Shown here in pieces: positions 44,188 to 54,200 of a stretch of DNA of 64,000 nucleotides; the first letter of the stretch is position 1, and each line of letters starts with the position of its first letter. Made by a program: the position numbers and the translations under genes. Source of the DNA: Eublepharis macularius (taxonomy: Eukaryota > Chordata > Lepidosauria > Squamata > Eublepharidae). The notes beneath the pieces are model-generated. The model was not told where the DNA came from. It did no database searches and was given only the letters and a program-made list of their open reading frames with translations. Location of the stretch: contig NC_072800.1 in NCBI RefSeq assembly GCF_028583425.1, forward strand, positions 6,585,001 through 6,649,000, written 5' to 3'.

Positions 44188-44636
44188 TGTGACTGCAATG
44201 CAATGGGCCAATTATCTGAAAATGCTGAGAACTGGTGCAGAAATTAGACTACCAGATGAAGCCAAGAAGGGGGCTCAAATCCCCATTCAGGGGAGAAGGG
44301 GGACGTAGGAATCCCCCTCCCTTCACCCCTCCATGGTGCTCACCTGGCTGCCGGGGGGAAAGCCATTTAGGAACAGAGTGTGCGGGTTGGATTTTTAAAG
44401 AATCGGCCTCTGGTGCATTACTTGCAAGTCGCACCAGAAATAAGTAATCACCATGGGACACATGCACACAGGTGACTGACTACCTTTGCTCCCCCCATGC
44501 CCCCTTCTTTTTCCCAACAGTTTTGACTTGGGGAGACTGGGCAACCTGGAGTGGGGACACCATCTACACTGTCCTAAGGAGGATAAAGAAATGTTATAAA
44601 GAGTATGTTTGTAGGAGAGGTTACAGAAGAGGGGGT
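44188..44636. other. No recognised feature
   Basis: GC-moderate anonymous sequence. No gene supported. Confidence 0.3.
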
Positions 44637-45256
44637 AGGGTTGCCATCTCTGGACTGCAAAATTTCTGGAGATTTGGAGGATGAGGCCAGGATGGGAGCC
44701 AAGTGGGGATGTGATGCCATAGAGTCCACCTGTCAGACTATGGAGTCCCCGTGATCCAGAGTTCGTCTCCCCCTTCTGCAAGAAGCACGAGTTTCTTGAT
44801 TTCAAAAGGTTTATTGAAAGACTAGGCTCTGATACAAGCGTCCATATTTCAAGGCCTAAAGAGGACTTGACTGAACCAAGGCATTGTTGAGAATGAGATA
44901 CAAAACGAAACCGGCAATACATCAAACCCCTCGTTCCCAGCCTCCCCCCATAGTTCTGTACGCTGAGAACGTGGACGTGGGAAGGCCTGGGCTGCCAAGG
45001 TCTTTGGCTGAAGAGACAGATAAGAAGTATTCTCTCCCATGGAAAGTGCGGTCAAAACAACATCTGGACCTGGAGGGAGAAAAAGCTTAACAACTACAAC
45101 TTAAACACGGCGTAACTCTGGTTAAGAACATGAGCCTTAAAAGAGATCCTGACACCACCCTCCAAAGCAGCCATTGTCTCCAGGGAACTGATCTCTGTAA
45201 TCTAGAGATCAGTTGACATTCCAGGAGGCCTCACCTGGAGGTGGGCAACCCTTGGG
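44637..45256. mobile_element. Family E MITE split by a solo LTR
   Basis: Left part 44637-44730 (AGGGTTGCCATCTCTGG ... GATGCCATAGAGTCCACC), right part 45155-45256 (CCACCCTCCAAAGCAGCC ... ACCTGGAGGTGGGCAACCC). Joined in order these give the same layout as 46611-46796. Confidence 0.8.
44731..45154 (-). mobile_element. Solo LTR, family A, inside a MITE
   Basis: TGTCAG...CTGACA ends with perfect 5-bp duplication CCACC (44726-44730, 45155-45159). Full-length similarity to 12093-12511 (shared AATAAACCTTTTG on the sense strand, GAAGGGGGAGACGAACTCT near the 3' end). 424 bp. Confidence 0.92.
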
Positions 45257-45716
45257 TGATATATCATTTTTTTTGCAACAAAAATAACAAAGATATCAAA
45301 AACACTTTACAGATTAGCATATTTATTTTGATGTAAGCCTTTGTTGGTCAGAGTTCATGAATGTTTATTCTACATAAAAGTCTTTCATGTGCCTTAGGAA
45401 CTTTTGTACATAGAAGACCAATTGCCTAGCTGACCCTCTGGTTGACACTGGGTAGAGATAACTTACACAGTGTTGTGTGCTACTTTGGTTGGTCCAATAA
45501 AAGGTATTATACAGATTGTGTTGTTTTCGAATAGTACAATGTACAAAAACTTTTATTGTGTAGCCAAGGGCCATTACAAAGAAGCACAGAGAATTAAAAG
45601 AAAAGAAACAAATTGTGAACATCATCACCAAAATAACCAAATCTAAAAATTCTTATATTACATCATCACTAAAGGGCCTTTTCTTCCACAAAAAGTCTCT
45701 AGATTTCACAGTTGTT
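45257..45716. other. No recognised feature
   Basis: AT-rich anonymous sequence with a T8 run at 45267. Confidence 0.3.
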
Positions 45717-45728
45717 AAACACATACTG

Positions 45729-45918
45729 GCCCTGACCTCATCAGATCACAGAGGCTAGGCAGGGTCAGACTTGGTTAGTAATTGGATGGGAGATCACCAA
45801 CTAAGACCAGGGTTACAGAGGCAGGCAATGGCAAACCATGTCTGTTAGTCTCTTGCCAGGAAAACACCACCAGGGGTCGCCATAAATCAGCTATAACTTG
45901 ACTACACTCTCCACCACC
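45729..45918 (+). mobile_element. 5S-Sauria-type SINE, copy 2
   Basis: Head GACCTCATCAGATCACAGAG...TTAGTAATTGGATGGGAGAT matches 5S rRNA around its internal promoter; tail GGCAATGGCAAACCATG...CTCTCCACCACC. Flanked by AAACACATACTG and AAACGCATACTG (45717-45728, 45919-45930), a 12-bp target duplication with one mismatch. Confidence 0.9.
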
Positions 45919-46133
45919 AAACGCATACTGATAGATAATGGTGAGCCATCAGGATTCTGCTTCAAGAAATAAAGCAAAATTTAATAACTTAAGGGAGGGA
46001 AAATATTTGTATAAATAAATTGTATAAATAAATTGGTATTTAACTAGACATGGGAAAAAATCCTGTTCTATCTGAACTGACAGGCCAAGCATTTAAATGA
46101 AATCTAAATCCATGTGACATATATTAGGAAAAG

Positions 46134-46322
46134 ATCCAGAGGGGTTAGCCCTGTTAATCTGTAGATGCAAAATAGTAGAGTCCAGTAGCGCCTTTAAGAC
46201 TAACTAACTTTATTGTAGCATAAGCTTTTGAGAACCATAGCTCTCTTCAACAGATGCATAGTCAGAAAGCTTATGCTACAATAAAGTTGGTTAGTCTTAA
46301 AGGTGCTACTGGACTCTTTACC
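46134..46322 (+). mobile_element. Inverted Penelope-tail dimer with target duplication
   Basis: Same design as 8464-8687: left half inverted (GAGGGGTTAGCCCTGTTAAT, AGTCCAGTAGCGCC), right half forward (AAGCTTATGCTACAATAAAG ... GGTGCTACTGGACTC). Flanked by ATATTAGGAAAAG on both sides (46121-46133, 46323-46335), 13 nt. Confidence 0.85.
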
Positions 46323-46610
46323 ATATTAGGAAAAGGGATCTTCATATGTTCCTTGCTCAAGAAATGGGGACTGCCAGGGAGGAGGCCCACATGGCCACCT
46401 CACGTGTGCTGCTGCTGTTCGTTCCTGCTCATCTGTGCAGCAGACATGAGGACTGGGACACTGAAGCAGCCCCGGAGCAAGTGACTCCTACACCATCGAT
46501 GCCACCACAGCCTGACCTGAGCCAGCAACTGCAGGGGGCACCAATGGTCCTCCAGGACAGCAGCCCACCAGGAGTTTCCCCAGCAAGGGAACAGCCTCTC
46601 TGTGTCACTT

Positions 46611-46796
46611 AGGGTTGCCAGCTCCATCTTGGGAAAATCTTGGAGATCTGGGGGTGGAGCCTGGGGAGGGACCTCAATGCCGTAAAGTTCACCCTCCAAA
46701 GCTGCCACTTTCTTCAGGGGGTCTGATCTCTGAGGCCTGGAGATCAGTTGGAATTCCAGGAGATCTCCCACCACCACCTGGAGGTTGGCAGCCCCA
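46611..46796. mobile_element. Family E MITE, complete
   Basis: AGGGTTGCCAGCTCCATCTT ... CTGGAGGTTGGCAGCCCC, with the inner order (GAGATCTGGGGGTGGAGCC, CCTCCAAAGCTGCCA, GATCAGTTGGAATTCC) shared with the copies at 44637 and 48410. Ends are imperfect inverted repeats. Confidence 0.7.
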
Positions 46797-47029
46797 GAAA
46801 GCATGATGTTAAATGGGCACCATACCATGAAGGAACAACCGAAACCTAGCAGATGTCTTTTGCAGCAGGTGGCAACCCAACTGTGAATGTTTAGCAAGTA
46901 CCTGGCCTCTCCCCCTGCCACCCAACTCTCATTTTGAAACCAAGTGGGAGCACCACACCTCCTTCTCTCATCTAAAAACACTCTGTCCATGTTCAGAGGC
47001 CTTGCTTCCTTTAGTCCTGTTCAGTGCTG

Positions 47030-47806
47030 TCAAGTCATAGCAAACTTATGGCAACCCCCATTGGGGTTTTCAAGGTAAGAGACTAACAGGTGGTTTGCCA
47101 TTGCCTGCCTCTGTATATTTCATAAGGTATTAGTTATCACAAACAAAGCTCTTCACGACCTGGGTCCGGCACACCTATGGGGTCACCTCTCTCCCTGTGC
47201 TTCTCCACAGCAGCTTTGCTCATCTGAGCAGGGTCTCCTGCAGGTGCCACCCTGAACATGGGTGAAATCAACAGCAGCCTGTACACGGGCCCCTATCCTG
47301 TGGAAGGGTCTGCCTGAGGTCAGGAGCCCCCCCCCCCCCGGGTTTCTGTAAATGATGCAAACCGGAATTACTCAAAAAGGCTTTTTACTCAGATAGGAGT
47401 GCTATATTGTAGGGAGGGGATCTCAGATGCTTTGCTAATGAGTTAGACCATAGATTTCACCATCATGTTGCCTTACATACTATGTGCTCCTATGTGCTAG
47501 CTATGCTTCAACTACTGGGTAGTTTTATGTTGTCTAATGTCAGTCCTAGAGTTGCTTATGCTCTGTTTCAGCATTTCTTCAACTCTGTTTCAGACTCTTG
47601 CTAATGCTACGTCTTTGTAGAATTGCATTTATTTACTCTATAGCATTGTCTGTGGAAATACCCTTGATACTGTACCAATCTCGCTCTGTGTAATCCGCCT
47701 TGAGTCTCAAGCAGTAAGGGGGGGAGGGCTATAAATGGCGTACATAAATAGCAACCCTGGGCTTCTCTGCTAACCAAGACCGACCCTGCTTAGCTTCCGA
47801 GACGTT
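47030..47806 (-). mobile_element. 5S-Sauria-type SINE, copy 3, split by an L2 fragment
   Basis: Minus strand: the head is at 47806-47750 (TCGGAAGCTAAGCAGGGTCGG, TTAGCAGAGAAGCCC), the tail at 47104-47030 (GCAATGGCAAACCACCTGTT, GCCATAAGTTTGCTATGACTTG). A 640-bp L2 3' piece separates them. Confidence 0.7.
47105..47745 (+). mobile_element. L2 3' fragment
   Basis: Starts in the C-terminal ORF region (TTCACGACCTGGGTCCGGCA; compare GGACTGGGACCT in the copies at 36.3 and 42.0 kb), runs through the stop region and ends TAATCCGCCTTGAGTCTCAAG...GGGAGGGCTATAAAT. A C11 run sits at about 47328-47338. Confidence 0.65.
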
Positions 47807-48005
47807 TTATTCCCCGGCAGGAGGCAAGTGGGCGGATAGGCGGGTTTACACTGGAGTGACAGGTGACTTCTCCAATGGAAGGAGAGAGAGGGGGCAGGGC
47901 CCGCTCCTGCCCTGCGCTCCCGCCTGCCCCGCCCCGCCTTCTGACGCCACGCGCGAGGGGGCGGGGCCCTGCGGCGGCAGCGGGGGGGGGCGGGGCGCCG
48001 CCGCC

Positions 48006-48016
48006 GCCGCCATTTT
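48006..48016 (-). promoter_or_regulatory. YY1-type site near the transcription start
   Basis: GCCGCCATTTT, the complement of the classic AAAATGGCGGC initiator-proximal YY1 motif, 68 bp before the ATG. YY1 at this position is common in CpG-island promoters; binding here is inference. Confidence 0.55.
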
Positions 48017-48083
48017 GTCCGGCCGGGCCCGGCGAACGGGAGGCCGGCAGGCAGGCAGGCAGGGCGGGGAAGGCGGGCCGGCC

Positions 48084-48234
48084 ATGTCGGCCTTCTCGGA
48101 GGCGGCGCTGGAGCGGAAGCTGTCGGAGCTGAGCAACTCCCAGCAGAGCGTGCAGACGCTGAGCCTGTGGCTCATCCACCACCGCAAGCACTCGCCGCTC
48201 ATCGTCACCGTCTGGGAGCGCGAGCTGCGCAAAG
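48084..48234 (+). CDS. RPRD1A: RPRD1A exon 1 coding part
   Basis: ATG at 48084 in context GCCATGT (G at -3). Codes MSAFSEAALERKLSEL ... VWERELRK (50 residues) plus one base; donor AAAG|GTGAGG. Covers the first helices of the CTD-interacting domain. Confidence 0.96.
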
Positions 48235-51200
48235 GTGAGGCGGGGCGAGGCGAGGCGAGCGGGGCCCCGCGGAGAGGCCGCCAGGCAGGCCCGCGTGGTT
48301 TCGGCCTTGGCCCGAGGGAGGGCGCCGCAGAGGCGGGCGTGGAAGGGGCCGGCCTCCCCGAGGGGCTTCACGCGGCCCCTTCCGGGCAGGGGCGGCAGCC
48401 CTCGCTCGGTGCGGTTGCCAGCTCCAGGTTGGGAAATTCCTGGAGAATTGGGCGGGGGGGGGGAGCCTTGAGACGGCGAGTCCGGGGAGGAGCGGGGGCT
48501 GAATAGGGTGTAATGCCTTACGTATCTTATCCATGTTATGTTTAAGTGTAGAGCACTTTAGGCGCTTGCGCTTTAAGAATATTGGATGAAATATATTTAA
48601 AAATTCGAAAAATATTGTATTCTTCTTGGTGGCGTTGTCTCCTTTAGTTGGTTTCTGCCTGCAATCTAGAGAGCTTCTCTGTGGGGTGGGACCATCTGGA
48701 GGCTGGCAACCCTAACGGTGAGATTTAAGAGGAGGCAGCAGGTGACTGTGTTGGGCAGTATTTTATATACTATCTTACAACAGGTTTTTTCAAGTAAATT
48801 CCCGCTTGGTGGCTATAAGGTAAGAAATGAGATGATCCACATACTAAACAAACCAAAACAATAGGGTGTAATGCCATAGAACCCACCCTCCAAAGCAGCC
48901 ATTTTCACTGGGGGAGCTGATCTCTGTGCCCTGGAGATCAGTTGGAATCGTGGGAGATCTCTAGCCACCAGCTGGAGGTTGGCAACTCTAATCCTCCCCC
49001 CCCCCCCCAATGCGCGGTAACCAGCGTATATGTGAACACAGGCCTAGAGAATAGGCTTTAATACTAAACCAGCTGCTCTGACTAGGGTTGCAGGGGAACT
49101 TCTCTTGATGCTCCCTTTGATGTATTTCAGGTGCCCCTGGACTTTTTGTGGCTCATGGCAGGAGTGCTCTTAAGCCGTTGTTCATCATCTTGTCTTCTGT
49201 GCAGGCCCACAGGGGAACTGTGCATGCGCACTTGTGCACATGCACAGTTTCCCTGTGGGCCTGCACAGAAGACTCGACAATGAAAAATCTTGTTACTCGC
49301 AAGGGGGAAGCTGATGTTTCTCTCTCTTGGTTGGGTTGTCAGCCTCCAGTTGGTGGCTGGAGATCTCCCAGAATGACAGCTAATCTCTGGGTCACATAAA
49401 TCAGTTTCCTTGGAGAAAATGGCTGCTTTGGAAGCTGGACCCCATGGCACAACCCTGTTGAGGTCTGTCCCCAGACGCCAGCCCCCAAATCTCCAGGAAT
49501 TTTCCAACCCAGAGTTGGCAGCTCTCCTGAGAGTAGTATTTATTGCAGGTATAAGGTCTTGTATACTACGACCCACTTTGTTATTTTCATGGGGTCTCAC
49601 TGGGCAATAGAACTTCTGAGTAAACATCAGTTGCAGCACTGAAGGTTGCAGCCCCGTGTAACTGGTTTTAAGCTGAGACTCAAGGCAGCTTACACAGTGT
49701 GAGTCAGTCTGATCAACTGTTGGGACGTTCAACAAATAATGCAAATGCAAGATTTTAGAAATTTGAAAACAAGCAGAAAACCACTGCAGAGCTGAAACCG
49801 TGCTGAAATTGAGCACAAGTAATTAAACCTGACATATTAAACCAATGCAGAAACTCCCCAATAGGACCATACTTACTGCAACACACAGCACAGAATAGTG
49901 TAGATTACAGTACCCCTCTCTTTACCAGTGCATCTCTTTGCACCATTTCCTTACAGTAGCCCTCCTACCTGTGTAAAAAAGCCCTCTCCTTTGCAGAAAC
50001 TCCTCATGGCAGGCCATTCCATAAGGTAGGGGCGACAACAGAGAGAGCCTGTGTATGGGCCCTTTTGCAGGTTTGCACCTGCAAAAGACCCTGTTTAGAG
50101 ATTTTGGGAATGGCTGCACATAAAGTTTATGTTTAAGCATGACTCGGTGCATGGTTTCTAAAACTTCCATGCAGACGTAACAGTAACAGATGTAACAGTT
50201 TGGGTGGGATGAGGAAGACAGGCACCATTCAAGTTATACAATACTATGGGACTATAATGGGTGATTGGAAGAGGTAAATAGGATTAGTTGAGATTTGTCT
50301 GGCTCCTGGGAAGTTACAGGCGAGTGATAAAACTGAACATCTCAAAGTTTATTATATGGTCAACATACTGTTCAGTAATACAACCATTAAAACAAAGTAC
50401 ATGTTTAATTAACAGAGTTCTTCTAGAATCCAAGATCTAGTCTCCATAGTTATATTGAAAAAGACACTTTTTCAATAGTATGTACATTCTCCCTTGCAAG
50501 AAAGAGAGTTAACTAGCTATTCTGCTTAAAACTGAAAATCCACAACTTTCTGGTCTTAACTCAGAAATTTGTTGTATTAGAGGTTGCCAGATTTTAGGAG
50601 GAATATACATCAATGCAAGTGCCATGGAGCAAGTTTTAATAAATCCCCTCCCCCTGTGTCGTCTTCTGTTTTCTCTCTCTCTCAACCATTCAGTATTACC
50701 CCCTTATTGCAGATGAGGCTGAAGAGGTGAGATCTGAGCTGAGGATTCCTGGTTCTTACCTATCCTACTCCTCTCTTTGGTGTGCACCATGAATTGGGGT
50801 GCAAACATCTTTCATTCATGACAATTTAGCAATATCCCATTGGAAAACATTTATTTTTATACAGTTAAAGAGTACCTCATACAGAAATGGACGTAAGGTA
50901 ATGCACATTATGTAACTATTGTATTAATGTGGGCAGCGCAGTGTTCACTGTGCATTTGACTTCTGAAACTGAAACAAGCATCCTCAAAATTCCATGTGTC
51001 CCTTTTTGTCATCTGCTTATATTTCTTTGGAGATGAAGCAGATAGAAAAAGGACGAATTCTTAGGTCACAGCTGGTGACATAATCTAGGTCTTTTGCATG
51101 CATAAATGCTGTCTCCTGTACATGAAGTAATAACACATAACAGTATTCTGGTAGGAGGAGGATGCAGATTTGTTGTATGTGGTAGGTGTTAGCCAATACC

Positions 51201-54200
51201 TGATGTCAAATAACTTGTTTATATAATCAAACCCAGACAAAGTAGGCGAATTTCTGCTCACTCAACAGGGTTTGGACATGTCCAGTGGAACCCTCAGACA
51301 CTAGGCAGTGTATTTCTGAATACTATTTTCTGGGGGACTGACCCTGAGGGAGGGCTAGTGTTTTCATGTGCCCTACATGTGGACTTCCTGGAAGCATCTA
51401 GCTGACGACTGTTTGCCTCAGGGTGGATCCTCATTTTATGTTTAAAAATCTGGCCATTAATAATTGTGAACTTGGCTAAGAGAAATTTTTTTAAGTTGGT
51501 ATTCCTTATTGTTTGGTCATTTCAGCACCTGATGCAGCCATCCCATCAAGAGCTTTTCTGCAGCCATAAGAACTTGCAGTTTTATCTTTTTTCAAAAAAG
51601 TAACATCTAGCATGGTTTCAACTTTTGGGTAACCAGAGGTTGGGGAAAAAATGATTTAAATGTAACTTGAAAAATGATTCAACTGAATAAAACACTGGTA
51701 TATAATTTAATTCAACAAATGAAAGTGCAGAAGTATGACTAAAAAACATCATCAATGTGTTTCAGCATATAAGTACCATACCCTTGTCTATACATATAGT
51801 AAACTCATGTCTGTTTATGTGTGAGCTTACAATGTTTTGCATTTAAACAAACTATGCTGACAAACTAAACAGTCCATGGTTTTATTGTGGAAGGCTAGAC
51901 TCAGGCTACAATTACAGATTTGTTTTTTGAAAATGAAATTAAAGTAGAAATCAAGGAACAGAAACTATTTAACAGGACAGCAGCTGTGCAAAGTGGGCAG
52001 CCGGTCAGTCCTTCTTTCTTGCGGATACCTGTGGCTCTAGAAGGTGGCCACTAGGAGATCTGTCATGCTTGCAGGGCTGCTCCTGATCGTTGCAGTGCTA
52101 GCAGCAGGCAGCACTCAGGCTAATCCTTAGTAACAAATGGCATCGTAATGAAATAAAGAAGGGTGTAAGCGTACTGGCAATAGAATAGTTCTTGATTTCT
52201 AAAATAAGGAGTGATCAATATTTATTTATTTAATTTTCAAAAATAGTATTTCACTTGCTCTCAGCTCAAAGATCCAGACATCTAATGAGAGGTCAGTGGA
52301 CCCGCAGTCTCTTGACCAATGTGCTCGTTCTACTAGTCGGCAAACATGTTGTGGTGGCATGATCGGAAGGAGTTAAAAAAGCATGAAAATGAAAAACATC
52401 ACCATTTGTCACGTGGACTCCACTTAACAGAAGTACATGAAGATTTTAAGTGCAGCTGCAGCATGTCTGTTGGTGGAAGTTAATTGTATAGTTTTTTTAA
52501 TTGCAGTTTTTATTAAAAAGTGGCACATACGTTAAAGTAGGTACTTAGAATGTTCAAGATAATAACAGGACTGTTTGTATTCATAATGATTTTTTTAGCC
52601 TTCCCTATTATTACTTGCATTTCATCATTTTTAGTGTACCTTAATTCATCAGTTATAAAAACTATTTTTATAAGGTATGCTGTTATTTAATCTGGGGATG
52701 CTTTACCATGGGTTTGGGCCATGGAAGGAAGTTGGCTGTCTAAACTTTTTTGTGGCATATTTTAAAAGTTGCATTAATATAGATACTGTGCAGAGGGGAT
52801 GTCAGAAATCCCCAGGAATAGTTGTAAGTTGTTCTCAAGGTGAAACATAAATATATAGCAGTTCTAATTTTATGGTGTGTTTGCAGGGGACATATATTAA
52901 ATTTCTCCAATGTATATTCCATGCAAACACACTAAAGACAAACCTCAATATGCATATTTATTTTCATCAGCAGTTTTGTCTTGAAGACTATACACTTTCA
53001 AGTCTCTGTTCAGCCTTTTTACATCTCAACTGCTGTTTTATATATTTCATAAATAAAAAGAAATGCAAATAGTGGTTTCAGAATTTGTTTTCCTATGTTG
53101 GCCTTTTGGGGCTGATAAATGGGAATGAATGGTTGTGAAATAATTGCTCTGCCTGGGGGTTCTGCTTTATATAGAATTCTCCTTTTCATCGTTGCTGTAT
53201 TGGTACATCAATTTTATATTAGTGCATCACTTCTCCATTTTCCTGCAGAAGTGACTTGAATAATCACATACCCATGCCACCCAGGGGAAAGTGGCTGTGT
53301 CTTCAAAGCTTTTTAGCAAAGAGAATCTTTGTAGTAGGAAGCACATCAGGGAAAGGAACATGTGTGTGTGTGTGTGTGTGTGTGTCTATATATATAAATC
53401 ATAAAAAATATGATTATATGTTAGATAGCCATTCTAATGTACTTAGCTTCCGGAACAACTGTATTAATGTTCATTATTGTCTTTAACATTTTGAGAGAAT
53501 ATCAAAGAGATTTTATAAATCTGTAAGCTTTTCGTTTGCTTTCCATGTAGGGGGAATAGCAGTTGATTCTGTTTTCATAGCCTCAAAGATAAACTGTGGC
53601 TCTTGGCTTTGAGGGCTGGGATTGGTCACTTGAAAGCAGTACACATTAGAACCAGCAGCTCAACCTGCTGCGGACATAATGCTGGCTCCCTGTAAGCCAT
53701 GCGTTTTACATTAGGAACCCGGCTTGGAAATGTTCCTTCCTCTTCCATATGGAACAGTTTCATCTCGGGGTTAACTGTGGTTTTGAATTGTGTGTGCTGC
53801 TCAGAAGGGTGGTGTTTTTGTAAACTAGAGATTGAATAGTTTGAACTTCGTTTGCAAACCAAAGTTACTAGGGTTTACTGTACTAGAATCATGCAATGTA
53901 AAACCAAGGAAAGAATGGGAAATATCTCCAGGGAAGGTGGAGGTAGCTCATGTTTCTGAGGCCAGTTGACTACCAAACTCAGGAAGCCAGTGTTACTTCC
54001 CTTGCATATATATCAGGTCTTTTTGTGTGAAGTAGTCTACTTACAATTATCACAAAAGTGTTAAGCATAATATCAGCTATGTACTTCCTTTGTAGAAAGC
54101 AGGAGTAGAGTACAGGTTAAACTAAAGGTTGTTGCTAAACTGAAGTTTCTAATGTGTGACAAGTGGTGTAGGAGTTTCTTAATTGTATGCCTTAATTGTC

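Larger units (their letters stand above)
47860..48480 (+). promoter_or_regulatory. RPRD1A: CpG-island promoter of RPRD1A
   Basis: An abrupt change to very high GC with many CpG dinucleotides spans exon 1 and its upstream 200 bp. No TATA box is visible in the 150 bp before the ATG, as usual for a CpG-island housekeeping promoter. Transcription probably starts around 47980-48050. The upstream edge abuts the SINE head at 47806, so the promoter is compact. Confidence 0.8.

Noticed and set aside
47320..47345. Poly-C/G runs here and at 10867, 48997, 56981 and 61948 as functional G-quadruplex sites
   Set aside because: Single homopolymer runs of uncertain length; they may partly reflect sequencing or assembly and lack spaced G-tracts.
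47790..48534. Several long antisense and alternate frames rich in Arg, Pro, Ala over exon 1
   Set aside because: High GC removes stop codons by chance; only the RPRD1A frame is conserved and has a valid donor.
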